A stretch of 64,000 bases of DNA, taken from contig JAGTJL010000001.1 in assembly GCA_020746875.1 (NCBI GenBank), positions 1 to 64,000 of the forward strand, given 5' to 3'. The notes beneath the pieces were generated by a model. That model was not told where the DNA came from. It ran no database searches and saw nothing but the letters and a program-made list of their open reading frames with translations. A program made the position numbers and the translations under genes. This DNA comes from Rhexocercosporidium sp. MPI-PUGE-AT-0058 (taxonomy: Eukaryota > Ascomycota > Leotiomycetes > Helotiales). Below are positions 10,874 through 23,500 of this stretch, one piece after another (the first letter of the stretch is position 1; every line of letters begins with the position of its first letter).

Positions 10874-11155
10874 TGTGGTGGGGTTGACCTCAGAGGTCCA
10901 TTTGTCACGTGATTAGGCTGCATCTTGTTGTATTTAAGATAGCCTTTAAAGCAATATCCTTTAACGTATAATAACGATTCTTATTATTATAACTTTTCTT
11001 TCTTATTTAAATTATACTTCTTTCTTCTTTTAATAAATTATATTCTTTAAATATATAATATCTTTAATATTCGTTAAATAAGTATTTCTTACGTTTACCC
11101 TCCGGCACTTGCTTTACTACCTTCTTGTTATGTGCTTAGTATTTTCCCCTCCACA
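10874..11155 (+). repeat. Solo gypsy LTR (family of element B), copy 1
   Basis: The 282-bp sequence begins TGTGGTGGGG and ends CCCCTCCACA. It is the same family as 14621-14901 and 27234-27514, but in opposite orientation. TTAT flanks both sides (10870-10873 and 11156-11159). Removing the LTR plus one TTAT joins the integrase frame of element A in phase (KNIK followed by IIRLNKKLN). This shows a true insertion reduced to a solo LTR. The first 60 bp are GC-rich and little mutated. Confidence 0.8.
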
Positions 11156-11655
11156 TTATTTTAATATTCTTTAACGAAAGTAAGATTTGTTATTTAACTT
11201 TGAATTTTATAAAACGATAGCTTTTATTATATTATTTCGCTTAGTTTTCTTTAATTCTTTACTAGCTGGTTTCCAGCTCTTAATGTTTCTTAATAACTTC
11301 TTCCGCTTATTTTTTTAGTAATTAATATCTTTCTTTTTATAAGATCGTTTTCGATTTCCTGGCGAAAATCCAGCGATATACCGTACTTAGTCTTATTCGG
11401 AATTATTCTAATAGATTTATAATAAATATTTATATACGCGAACTTCGCTAAGAGCAGGAGATTTACTTAATTGTTTTATAAATAATAGATAAAATATTTT
11501 AGTTACGCTTTTAAAGCTTGGTTCTGTCGCTTTATCTGCCCGTCTGTTTGCGAATGAAACGCCGTCGAAAGGCCTCTCATTATTCGTAAATAAAAGCAAA
11601 ATTCCGTCCAAAATCTTAAAGTAAATATTAAGCCTTTATCTGTAATAATCGTTAT

Positions 11656-11816
11656 TGTTGGAAATTATGTGATCCAAGAGTCACGTGAATATGGAATGCT
11701 CTAGAAGCATTGATTTATAAAGGCATGGAAGGCTCTAGAGCCTTCACCTCATGTATATAAACCTACTCTCACTCTGCTTTTAGAAGAGTGAGGCATGCAA
11801 ATACAAGAATCTGACA
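11656..11816 (+). repeat. Young solo LTR in integrase of gypsy A
   Basis: 161 bp starting TGTTGG and ending CTGACA, with perfect 5-bp duplications GTTAT on both sides (11651-11655 and 11817-11821). It contains a TATATAAA box (about 11754). Composition is about normal, with no sign of RIP, inside heavily RIP-mutated DNA. Removing it and one GTTAT restores the integrase frame of element A across the site (DYGLL joined to ITIITDKG). The TGTTGG start suggests a copia-type LTR. It is unlike the LTR family at 1973 and 20274. Confidence 0.9.
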
Positions 11817-14620
11817 GTTATAAGCAGCCCGTAATCCTTGAATTAGTAATTAATAAATAAGCGTGCTAAAAGCAGTATATCGATAGTTTTTAAGCACGGG
11901 ATATATTTAATATCTTTAATGAATTTATCGATAATTATTAATAAATTGTCAAAGACTTTACTTATAATATTACTTTTATAAAGTATTAAATTTATAATGA
12001 AGTTTATTATAATTAACTCAAATAGCTTATTAAGCTGGCTCGGCGCTTGTATTTCGCTAGCTACTTTCTTACGTTTTACTTTTATTCTTTAATAAATATT
12101 ATAAGTCTTAACGTATTCTTTAACGTTTATTAATATTTTCGGCCAGAAATACTTCTACTAAATAAGCTTTAGTGTTTTTTTATAATTAAAATAGCTTATA
12201 ATTAAATTATTATAATATATTTTTATAATTTCATTACGAACGGTATTATTTTAAAAGATATAAGCTATTCGCTAATATCTTAGTAGACTATCGCTATCGA
12301 TATTTTAATTTAAATCCCCGGTATTTTATAATCTGGCTCGCTTTTTAATAATTAAAGCGTCTTTTTTTTATAATTTTAAGAGCAGCGAAAGAAGCGAGTT
12401 TAATTTAGGGTTTGCCGTTTCGGCTTTTATAACTCTTATTATAAGAAACCGTAATATAATATATTTATAATTACGCTAATTAGCGTTCTGCTTCTCGCCG
12501 GCTTTACGTAAGAAGTTATTTAAGCTTTTAAATAAGTTCTGAGAATTATTAAGCCGTATAAGAATATATTATTAATTAAGCGTAAAAGTTATTTTTATAG
12601 CCTCGGTTAATAAACTTATTATAATATTATCGCCGGCAAATTAAGGGATATAAGTTAATTAATACAATATATTATCGTCTTCTCGCCGGATGCTCTCCGT
12701 CGTATAATCAGTTATATTAAGCACGCGGATTAATTTATTTTAAAATATATTTCGTAATTTATTTTATAAAATAAAGAGTATAATATTCTCCTTATCTTTC
12801 GCTAGCTTATAATTAAGCTTACGTAAGAGTTTATCTGCGAGATTATTCTTCTTTTATTTATAAATTATTATAAAGTTATATTTAAATACTTTTAGAGCTT
12901 ATCTAGCTTATCGCCGGCTTAATACCGTCGTTATTATAAAGTAATAGAAATTATTATAATTTATTAATACTTTAATAAGAATTAAATTATCCTTTAAATA
13001 ATACTTTTAATATACGAAGCATTTAACGATCGCAAAGAGTTCCTGATTATATACTTTATAATTCAATTTAATAATATTTAATTTTCTATTAAAAAACGTA
13101 ATAAAGTGTTATATAGCTTTTTTCTTATCTCTCGCCGGTTATTTATTAAGCTGAGAAAGGATTCTTGTAATTGCAAATCCAGACGCATCAGTCTTTAATC
13201 TTCTCGGCTTATTTAAGTTAAAGTATATAAGAAAAAGAGCTAACGTAAATATATCTTTTAATACGTTAAAAGCTTCTTTCTTAATAGTATTTTAATAAAA
13301 GGCAAAGGCAGGTTATCTTTTCTTCTTACTTTTTATTAAGCTTATTATTAGCCGAGTAATAGCTGAGAAATTTGCAATAAATCGCCGGTGAAAGTTAACG
13401 AAACTAATAAAAACTTGGATATCTTTAATATTTTTAAGCTTTAATTAATCTTTTATAATATTTATTCGGCTCTGCTTTATTAATACTTTAGCAAGAGATA
13501 TTATATAACTTAGAAAGTTTATACTTTAAGTATTAAAAGAGTATTTCGATAGCTTAACGAAAAGACTTATTTATTATAATCTTTCAAGAACTTAACGAAC
13601 GTAATTCTTATATTAAAATAAATCTGTCGAATATATTAAAATATCGTTAAGATAAACAATATAAATAATATTTACGAGTCTTGCTAATATATTATTAATA
13701 TATATTTAGAATATCGCCGGCGTATTAAATAGCCCGAACGATATTATTTAATACTTATAATATTTATAACAAGTGCGAAATACGGTTTTTTACTCGTTTT
13801 TTTCTTTAATCTTAATATAATAATATATATTTTATAAATTTAAATTAATAAAAATCTTTACGTCTCAGAGTCTATTTAGCGTCTCGCTAATTAATAACAA
13901 AGAGTGTCGATCCTTAATCGTAATTTAGTTTAAAGCTTTATAATCGATATATAATTAAATGCTATTATTTTTCTTTATTATAAATAAAATAAAAGCGCTA
14001 ATTAAGCTCTTGCTTTTCCGTATTTATTCTTTAGCTTCGAAAGATTTAAAGTAGTTCCGGAGAACCTCCAGTTCCGTCTCGAAGAGGTTATAAATCGGAA
14101 AGTATAAAGGCTTCGCACTCGGTTCCAGGTCGATAATATATTAACGACTTTATAATAAAGGCAGCTTATTCTTTCTCTTTTTTAAAAAGACGTCTTTAAA
14201 TTTATAATATTATTATAAAATAATAAGCATATTATCAGCGTTTAATAAGCGCGTAATATTAAAGCTAAGTATTATAACGTACGCAGGCGACTCTTTTTTA
14301 TTAATAACTTATATAAACTCTTTAAGTCTTATAATATTAAGATTATAAATATTATTTAATTAATATAAGTATTTTTATTATTTAGTTTTAAAATTAATCT
14401 AAGAATTGATTTCTTTTAGCTAAAGCTATTCCAGAATCAGATTTATACCTAATATATTAATAACTTTTAACTAAAGTGCATTTAGCTTTATTTATTTAAG
14501 TGTATTTATAATCTTTATTCAAGCGAGAGCTATACTGTAAATAATACTTTTATTATTAAGAAGAGTCTAAAATATCGTTAGTCCTTCGCCGGTAAATTAT
14601 AAATTATATTCTTTTATTAT

Positions 14621-14901
14621 TATGGTAGGGAAAACACTAAGCACATAATAAGAGGGTAGTAAAGCAAGTACCGGAAAATAAACGTAAGAAATACTTATTT
14701 AACGAATACTAAAAATATTATATATTTAAGGAATATAATTTATTAAAGAAAAGAAAAAATATAATTTAAATAAAAAGGAAAAGTTATAATAATAAAAATC
14801 GTTATTATTATTAAAAGATATTGCCTTAAAGGCTATTTTAAATATAATAAGATATAGCTTAATTACGTAATAAATAAGCTTTTAAGGTTAATCTTATTAT
14901 A
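14621..14901 (-). repeat. Gypsy LTR, copy 2 (3' LTR of element B)
   Basis: 281 bp, reverse complement of the copy-1 family, AT-shifted at both ends. Just upstream in the minus sense is a purine-rich run (AAGAAAGAGACG, reverse complement of 14903-14914). This is the expected polypurine tract next to a 3' LTR. It abuts the truncated protease region of element A. Confidence 0.75.
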
Positions 14902-17900
14902 TACGTCTCTTTCTTAAAAAATTCATATTCGACTTCGAGTAAAGAAATAAAAACTAATATTATAGCTTTAAAGCTTTAAATATTTAAAGGAAAATGTATT
15001 TAAGTAAGGATAAGTAAATATTAAGTAACTTATACTTTACTTTTAAAAGTAAATAATCGTCTCGCTTAATACTTTTAAATATTATCTTTTACTTTATTAT
15101 TATTTTTCTTTTCTTTTCTTTTTAATAACTTTATTACTTTTTTTTATAATATTTTTAAAAAAGCTTTACGCGTCTTTTTACATTTATATTAATCTTTTTA
15201 TACCTCTTAACACTTGTCGCATCGATTCTGTCGCTTAAATTTACCTTCTTAAATATTATATCCGAGTAAACTTTAACTTTAATAAAATTAAAGTAATTCT
15301 TTTAAAATAAATTAGCGTATAATTAATATTTAAAATAAGTTCCCGACTCCTTTCCTTATAATATAAAGACTAACTTTCTTTATAAAATAAAAATCAATCT
15401 TTATAACGAGTCGAATTCGTTAATATCCCCTTATACTTTAAGCTAGCGTGTTTTTAACGACCTCGCTCCTTCCTTATACTTTTACTTTAATAAATCTTTT
15501 ATAAACTTTTTTAATCTCTTAATTATTATTAAAAATAAAAGTAAATATATTAAAAATATATTAAAAAAATAAAAATATATAAATATATAAAATTAAAAGT
15601 AAAAGATAATCGGAAGACGGTCTTCTTACTTTTAAAGTTTAAAATATAATAAAAAAGTAAAAAGAAGCTAATTAAAGCATTTCTTTTCTTAATTTAATTA
15701 AATCTCTTTTTTATTTTTGTTTTCTTTTCTTTACTTTTATTTCTTTAATAAGTCGATATTAAATAATAATAAAGTCGGTCTTAAATAATTCCTCCTTCTC
15801 TTATTTTAACGGTTATTATATTAAATAAAAACGCTAATAATACTTTAATAACTTCTTATTATATTTTCTTATTATTCTTTAATAAATAAATAAATTATTA
15901 TAAGCAGCTAAGATTTATTATATTTAAAAGAAAAAGAAAAAAAATATTATACTTTATATATTAATTTTAAGCTATTTAGTTTTCCTCGCGGTTTTTCTCT
16001 TTTCTTAATAACGGGTTATAAAATAAAAGCTTCTCGAGAATAACCCTTAAAGCTTTAATAAGTTATAAGCTATTTTAAACCGCCTTCGTCGTCGCTTTTC
16101 TTCGATTTACTTCTTATTATTAATTAATTAGAAAAAGTAAGAGATTAAAAATAAGTTCCTTCTCGTTCGATATTATTAACTTTTAAATCTTAATAATTTT
16201 TTAATATAATTTAAAGACTTAAAGTAAAAATATAACTTTAATCGCCTTATTAAAATAAAAAGTATTTTTAATTTTATTATTTATTTTAAGCCTTTATTAA
16301 TTATATTATAAGCAATTTTTAAATCGATAATGTCGAGCTTTCCGGAAGTCTTTTTTTATTAAAATAACTTCTTTTTATTTAAAGGTAAGGTTCTTTTTTA
16401 AAAAACCTTATATTAATATAACTTTATAATGATTTTAAAAGTAATAAAAATATTCCTTAAATACCTTTATAAGCCAGTATAAGTTAAGCCGAATTTTAAA
16501 TTTAAAGAAGAAGTAAATATATCTTAAGAGCGGAAGTAATAGTATTCTCTTTTAATCGATTAATATTTTTAATTTAAAGGTCTAAAGATTAATATTTGGC
16601 TAAAGGAAGCTTTTGACTTAAAATCTAGTTAATTTACTTAATAAGAGATAACTTTATAAAAATAAAGTTAAAGGAATACTTATGAATAGCTTAAGTGCTT
16701 ATAATAAGGCATTATTTACCTACTTAAGTCTTTTATAAAGTTATTACAGCAACGGAACTATAATAATAATATTTAAATTTTAATAAGCGAGATTTTAAAA
16801 TAATTAAGGAAAAGGCGTGTAATTTAAATTAATTAAAATCTCCCTTTATATAAAGTGATTTTACTTATTTTATTATCTTAAAACTAATTAACCGAAACTC
16901 TAAGGAAATAAAATTATTATTATTTTAATACTTTAATGCGTTATTTAAAATAACTTAAAGTAGGCTTAGCTTATTACGGTACTTAATCCGCTGTCTTATA
17001 CTTTTGCTCTTAATTAAATTATTATTATTAGCACTTAAGCAGCGTAAGGGCCCAGACTTAATAGCCGTCGATCGAGAGAACTTATAAAGTCTAATAATAA
17101 CTCTTACGTTAAACTTTAAGCTCGCGATAACTCGACCGCTGATTTCCGAGGATTAATAATTTAATTAAAAATAAAGCATTTATAATATAAAAAGTTAAAA
17201 GCGTAAAAAAGATATTAAAAAGTTAAAAATTTATAACTTATTAATCGTACTTATTTTACCCGTCTTTAGCTTAACTATTATAATCTTAAAATATTAAGCC
17301 CCGTTTTTAAGCACGTTATATTAAAGTTATTAATATTTAAATAAACTTTTTATATTATTAATAATAAATTTAACGATTTTTATTACTAATATAAAACAGT
17401 TATAATAACTTATTTCCCTCGTAATAACCTATAGCCTGTCGCGCGCTTTATTATTATTCATTTAAGTATATAAATTAATTTCATTTATTTAACCTTATAA
17501 GCTCCTTCAAATTCTAAGTCGTTTAATTATACGTAACTTCTTAGTCGTTATATATCTTCTTTTCAAACTAATAGCTTATTTATTATAACCTTAAAAATTA
17601 TTTTAATTAAAGTAAATCTTTTTTATTATAAAGTATTTAAGTAATATTAAAGAAGAATTTTTAATCTTCGATTACTTTTGAGGACTTATTATACGAGCTT
17701 ACTTCGGCAGTATATCTCGAGGGGTTATTATTTTTAACGCCTGACTTATTAATATATTAAGATTATTAACGCTTTAAAATAACTTATTAAAAGAACTTTA
17801 TTTAATTTATTATTTAATTCTTTTTAAGATTTAATAAGGAATAAGTGCTCGATTAGATTTTACTTTTCTATAACGTAAGTTATAATTGACTTAATTTAAT

Positions 17901-20273
17901 TAAACTACTTTACGGGGCTAAAACTCTTTTTGAGTTTTTTAGGAGCTTCTTTAGCTTTATAAAATATTAATAATTATTATATTTATAAGCTTTCGAGCTT
18001 ATACGTCCAGCGTTAATAATACTGAATTATTCGAAGGGTAACTACCGTAAACACATTATTTAGTTCGACTGAGATATTAGTATTATTATTGCGAAACGAC
18101 TTATAAATATAATCGGAAGGTATTTATAAGCGTAAATAATATTCGAAGTACTAAAGGGATTTTTTATCGTTTAAAAGAAAGCCTTTAGTATTTTAATACA
18201 TGCCTTTATTATTATGCCTTAATCTTTATCCTCCTTATAAAATATAAAAGGTACGTCCTCGCCATAATTTAGCGTTCGATAACGTTAAGCGATAAGCTAT
18301 AAGAATTATAATAAAAAGTAATTAATAATATTAATTATAATAATTAAGCTACTTATTAGAAAAGTAAATAACGACTTAATATTGACTTCGTTTCGCGTAA
18401 GTTAGCCTTTTAAATATTCTGATAATAATTCTATTATTCCGTATAACTTATCTCGTAAGCTTTTTAAGGTCTCTAAAGCCTTATAAATTCCGCTCCTCGA
18501 GACTAGGTTTAGGCTGGTTTTTATTATTATTATATTAAATTATTACTAAAAGCTCGTCGTTTTTATAATAAATAAAGCGCTTTTATTTATAAAATAACTT
18601 AAAGCAATTAATTATAAAAGTATTATAAAAGAATATATTATTATTTTTTAATTCTTTTAGCTTATAATAACTCTTTTTAAAAAAAGCCTTATAAATTTTA
18701 TAAAATCTTAGCTACCGAAAGTTAAGCTTTTTACTCTTTAATATATTAATTTCCCGAATAAAGTCGTATTTAAGAATTAAGTCTTTAATTTATAATAGTT
18801 TATTTCGAATATCCTTTTTTACGTTAAAAGCTTCTTTTTCTTCTTATTTACGGCGTATCTTTTAAAGCCTAGCTTTTTTTATATTATTATTCCGTATTTA
18901 ATATTAAAAAGTTCGAATATAAATTAAATTATTAATATTTTTAATATCTTCCGAGAAGAGGCTTTTTTAAATAAAGTAACGTATTTTAATAAAAAGAACT
19001 GATTCTTTACCGTAAATTATATAAAAAGGAGTATAATTTATAAGTTTATAAATTATAATGCGGTCAGCGAATAAAACCGCTAATAAGTTACTTATTTAAT
19101 CTCCTTTTATTTTAAATAAAGCATTTTTAATAAAGCTATATCCTCGCTCGATTATATTATTAGCTTTCGCGTTATAAGCCGATATTTAAATTCATTGAAT
19201 TTCTATTTTATTTAGTAAATTAACGACTTCGCTTATATTTTTTATACTTTTATCGACTATTAACTTTTAAAATAACTTATATCGGCAAATAATATCTTAT
19301 TAAATAAAATTAGCGATACTTTTAGCCTCTTTTAAAGCAAGCGCCTTAGCTTCGACTTAACTGCTTATATCGTCCCGGGCGATAATAAAATACTTCTTTT
19401 TATTTTATATTAATATAAAAGTAATATTTAGCGCTTAATTTTCTATAAGTTTATTCGAAGTAATTAAAATTATAAGTTCTTTTTATTATTTAATATTACG
19501 TAATATATACTTATCGTATATTTGAACGAATTCCGCGGAGTTTTTAAAACAGCCCTTTTAAAAATAGCGCTAGAAAATACGGTAATATATACTTTCCTTT
19601 TCTTTATAGCCAGAGCTATTATAATAATTTTATAAAATATATACTTTGTTTTTATTAGTATTAATAACGAGTTTAATAAGTGTGCTTTTTAATAAAAGTC
19701 TTTAAATATATTAATTATAAATTCTATATAATAATGCTTTTTTCTTAAATATATAAAAGGCTTTTAAGTTTATACTTTTTAAAGTCTTAAATGTAATTAA
19801 GTAAATGGTTATTTTTTAATAATACTTTTTATAATATTTTAAAGATATTAATAAATCCGCTTCGCTCTCTTAATTTATACTCGAGTCGTTATTAAATATT
19901 ACTTAATTTTTCGACTTATTTCGTAATTCTTAAACTTTTCGCTTTATATTAATAAGGATATTACGTCTTTAAGTTAACTTAAGGTTATCGAAGGTCTCTA
20001 GCTTTTTTATTAAATCTTTTATACTTTCCGCTTTTATTAAATAAATTCCAACCGTATTAAGCTTAATTAAGATTTAATTCTTATTGTTATTATTTTCGAT
20101 ATTCTTCTTAATATCCTTAAGGTATTTAGGTTTCCTTAAGAAAACATTTGCTGTTATATACGTGACACTTTTAATATAGCGCACTTCGAAGTCGAAAAGC
20201 CTAATCTAAGCGAGCCAGCGAGTAAGTATTACATTAAAATAGTCGTAAGTAGCTTCTTTAAATTAAATAATAA

Positions 20274-20591
20274 TGTGAGAATAGGCGAGCCAATCAGGAA
20301 TGAGGAAGCGCAGTAAGTGAGGACACGTGATCAAAGACAAAGTAAAATTGATTGCTTGCTTACTTGCTTAAAGAGCTAGAAGAGCTCTTCGGTAGTTATA
20401 TACAAAATAATAGCTTCTCTAAAAGCTTTTACGACTACGTAACTGATTACGTAGCTTATATAAGCTACGTAATTGAATACGAGCGTAATTTCCCGGAATA
20501 CGAAGGTAATTTCCGGGCCGCGTAAGCAATGGAAACCTCTTCGGCTATTCTAGGGTAGAATCGGCACGAGTTACCGAAGTGAAATCCAACA
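20274..20591 (-). repeat. Solo copia LTR in RNase H of gypsy B
   Basis: 318 bp. In the minus sense it starts TGTTGG and ends TCTCACA, the same family as 1973-2284. AATAA flanks both ends (20269-20273 and 20592-20596). Removing the LTR and one copy of AATAA joins the RNase H reading of element B (VNTLI to FKEATYD) in phase, with the family motif LTRWLA following. It is less mutated than the surrounding pol sequence and than its relative at 1973. Confidence 0.85.
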
Positions 20592-23500
20592 AATAAGAGT
20601 ATTTACGTTAGTTTTTATAATAAAATAGACTTTTATAAGCCAGATTTTAAGCTTTTTAAGGATTAAAAGTATGTCTTTTTATTTTCTTTTTATAACGTCG
20701 TAGTCTCGTTTTGCCTTTATTTAAAAGCCGCTTTTATATCTCGCTAGTCTAAGCTTATTATTTTTCGAGTCACGCTAATTAAAGAAACCACCTTATCCGA
20801 CTTTATTAAAGTCTATAAAAACGACGATTTCGTTAACGCCCTTAAAATAGTCGATTTTATAAAATATTAAAAAAAAGTATAAAATATCTTAAAAGGTTTT
20901 TATTACTTAATTATAAATTACGGGGTTTTATATAAATTTAACTCCTTTTTTAATAAAGTCGTATAACGGCTCAGCTAATAAACGAAAGTCTTTAATTTAA
21001 ATATAAAAATAAGTAATTAAACTTAAAAATCTTTTAATTTTTATAACGTTTTTAAATTCTTTTTATTTTTATATTTTAATTAAGTATATAATTAAAAGTT
21101 CTCTTTTTTATAAATTATATACGTAGCCGACGACGTTTATATTATTGCGACAGAACTGCGATTTAAGGCCTATAATAATTCTAGCGCGCTTAAGGCGTTT
21201 TAACGTCTTATTAAAATTAAGAAAGTATTTAAAAACAAATTAACGAATTCCAGGCCGTATTTCCTTTTAATTATAATTTATATATAATCCTTTTACGCTA
21301 ATATCGTCTAAAAACGATATTATAATAAAAGGCATAATATCTTTTAATATTCTACTAATTATTCTTACGAATTAAGTAATAGAGTTTATAACTCCCTAAG
21401 ATAGCGTTGTATTTCGGATTAATTTAATATTAAGTATGAAAAAGGCCGTTATATCTCGGCTACTTTAATATAATACTTATTAATTATAGCTTAAGTATAA
21501 GTCTATTAGACTCGCGATATGATATTTTATAAATTCTTTTAAAAATTCGTTAATAAAAAAAAAAATTTTAACGTCTTTTAAAGTAATTACGTTAAATATA
21601 ATTACCGAGTTAATTAAATAATACTTTTTTAATTTCTTTTTCTTAATTAAGAACTAAGCGTTATAATATAACTCTTTAAAGAGTTCGAGAACTTTATAAT
21701 TAAGTTTATTTTTTATTATCTTCTTAATTTCAGAAGCTAACGCTTTAAAAAGTGGAAAGTGTAATACTTATTAGGCTTTATAGTTTATCGTCTTAATAAT
21801 TATAAGTAGCGAAACATTTTTATAGAATTTCTTATATTTAATTTAATTAAATATAATAATACCTTTTCGATTTAATATGATTTCGTTAAAAAGAGCTTTT
21901 TCTTTTAATTATAATATATTTTTAACGTTTAAAGTAATAAGTCGCTTTTTTATAATCTTAAATCCGTAAGAAAAGCTAGTAAAACAAAAGAATAAGATAT
22001 TTTAATATTTTTTAATTTATTTTTAAGAAAAGTCCTTTTTTTTAAAGGCTTTATATTAATCTTTACGGCTTTTAGGCATATTTTTTATTTTATTTATTTA
22101 ATTTATAAGCTTAATCTTTTTATCTTTCGTTTTATATATAATATAAACTCGCGAAACTTTTTTACGTTTTTTAAATAAAAATATTATTAATAAAGTATTA
22201 TAATTTATAATAAATTAAAAAATAAGCTTGATTTTCTTAATTAATATAATATTAAATACACGTTCTTTACCGAAAGAAGCTTTAATAAAGTCTTTATAAA
22301 AGAAATAATCGTAAAAGTCTGTTTTTAAAATTATAAATTCTCGTTTTATATATTCGATAGAAATATATAAGACGTCTTCGAAAGAGGAATTATTTTTATT
22401 ATTAAAGGTTTTTTTATCCCTTTTATAAAAAAGCTCGTCCTCGAATTTAAAAGAAGTATCTTTTAGAAAGTATTCGATAGTATTAATTATAAAACTCTAA
22501 TTATAATTAATTATTCGTTTTTTAAGTCAGTTTCGGACTTTAAGTAGTTTAATTCCGAATTTAATAATATTTTATTAATTTAACTCTCAGACTTTATAAT
22601 TTTAATACTTTTGGCGTATTTTATAAGTTTAATTACTTTAATAATAGTAATTAGTCGCGTAGTCTTATTTTATAAGTTAACGTAAACTAGACCGCCTTTC
22701 GCATTAAATAAGTATTTAAATAAAACGCGCGTAATTTAATAAAATAAAAACTTAAAAATAACTTTAATATTTAAGATATTTATAATATAAAACTTAATAA
22801 AAATAATATAATCTCTTATTATAACCGGGACGTTATTTATATATCTTATAAATCGTGATTTTACGTTTATAATACTCTTTAAGGCTATAAAGTCGCTTTT
22901 TATAATAAAGACTTTTAATTAAATAATAATATTATAAAATATATAATTGACTTTTACGTTAAAATCAAGAGTGACTCGGATATTGCTAAGTCTTGTCTTC
23001 TTAGGCATAATAATTACATATTTTAGCGTTAAAAAGTATTATTTATGACTCGGTCTTTAAGGTATGTCGACTAAGTAAATTTTAGCAGTTAAAAATAAGT
23101 CGAATTCCTCTTTTAAAACTATTACTTTTTAAAGTGTTATTAAAATAACGGTTAAAATTATAAGCACCCGGCTAAAAAAAGGAATTAAACTTAATAATAA
23201 TTAAAATGTTAATTATTAAATTAGTATTTTTTATATTAAGAAAACTTAATACTTTTATTTCCTTTATTAAATTTAAAGCTTATACGTAAGTTTAGCTCGG
23301 AATATAATAAAATAAGTAATAACTTATTATTTTTATTTAAAGAAAATACGTCTAGGCTTTTGCGAAACTCGCAATCCTTTTAATATAAAATCTAAAGTAT
23401 TAATTTAAAGTAGTAAGAGGCGTTAAAATATAATATTATTCTCTTTTTAATTACAGTCCTAAAGAGCCTTTATATACTTTATAATCTTAATATTAATAGT

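Larger units (their letters stand above)
10400..14620 (-). mobile_element. Ty3/gypsy element A, RIP-degraded pol
   Basis: Read on the minus strand through many stops, the order is: protease end (INILGINLILE, about 14400-14460), RT (PIYNLFETELEVL near 14100, IDYKALN, then YLNDILIYS near 13640), RNase H, integrase core (FTLRFWTEFCFYLR and LSTAFHSQTDGQ near 11540), the integrase C-terminal segment (FKIIKRIGKQAYKLKLP near 10800) and a chromodomain-like end (near 10600). Two solo LTRs (10874-11155 and 11656-11816) interrupt it. The 5' part with gag is cut off at 14621 by the LTR of element B. Its own LTRs are not recognised. A dead relic. Confidence 0.85.

Noticed and set aside
11417..11611. 64-codon minus-strand open frame as a gene
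   Set aside because: The neighbouring frame of the same strand gives the gypsy integrase motif FHSQTDGQ with stops, so this open frame is a shadow of element A.
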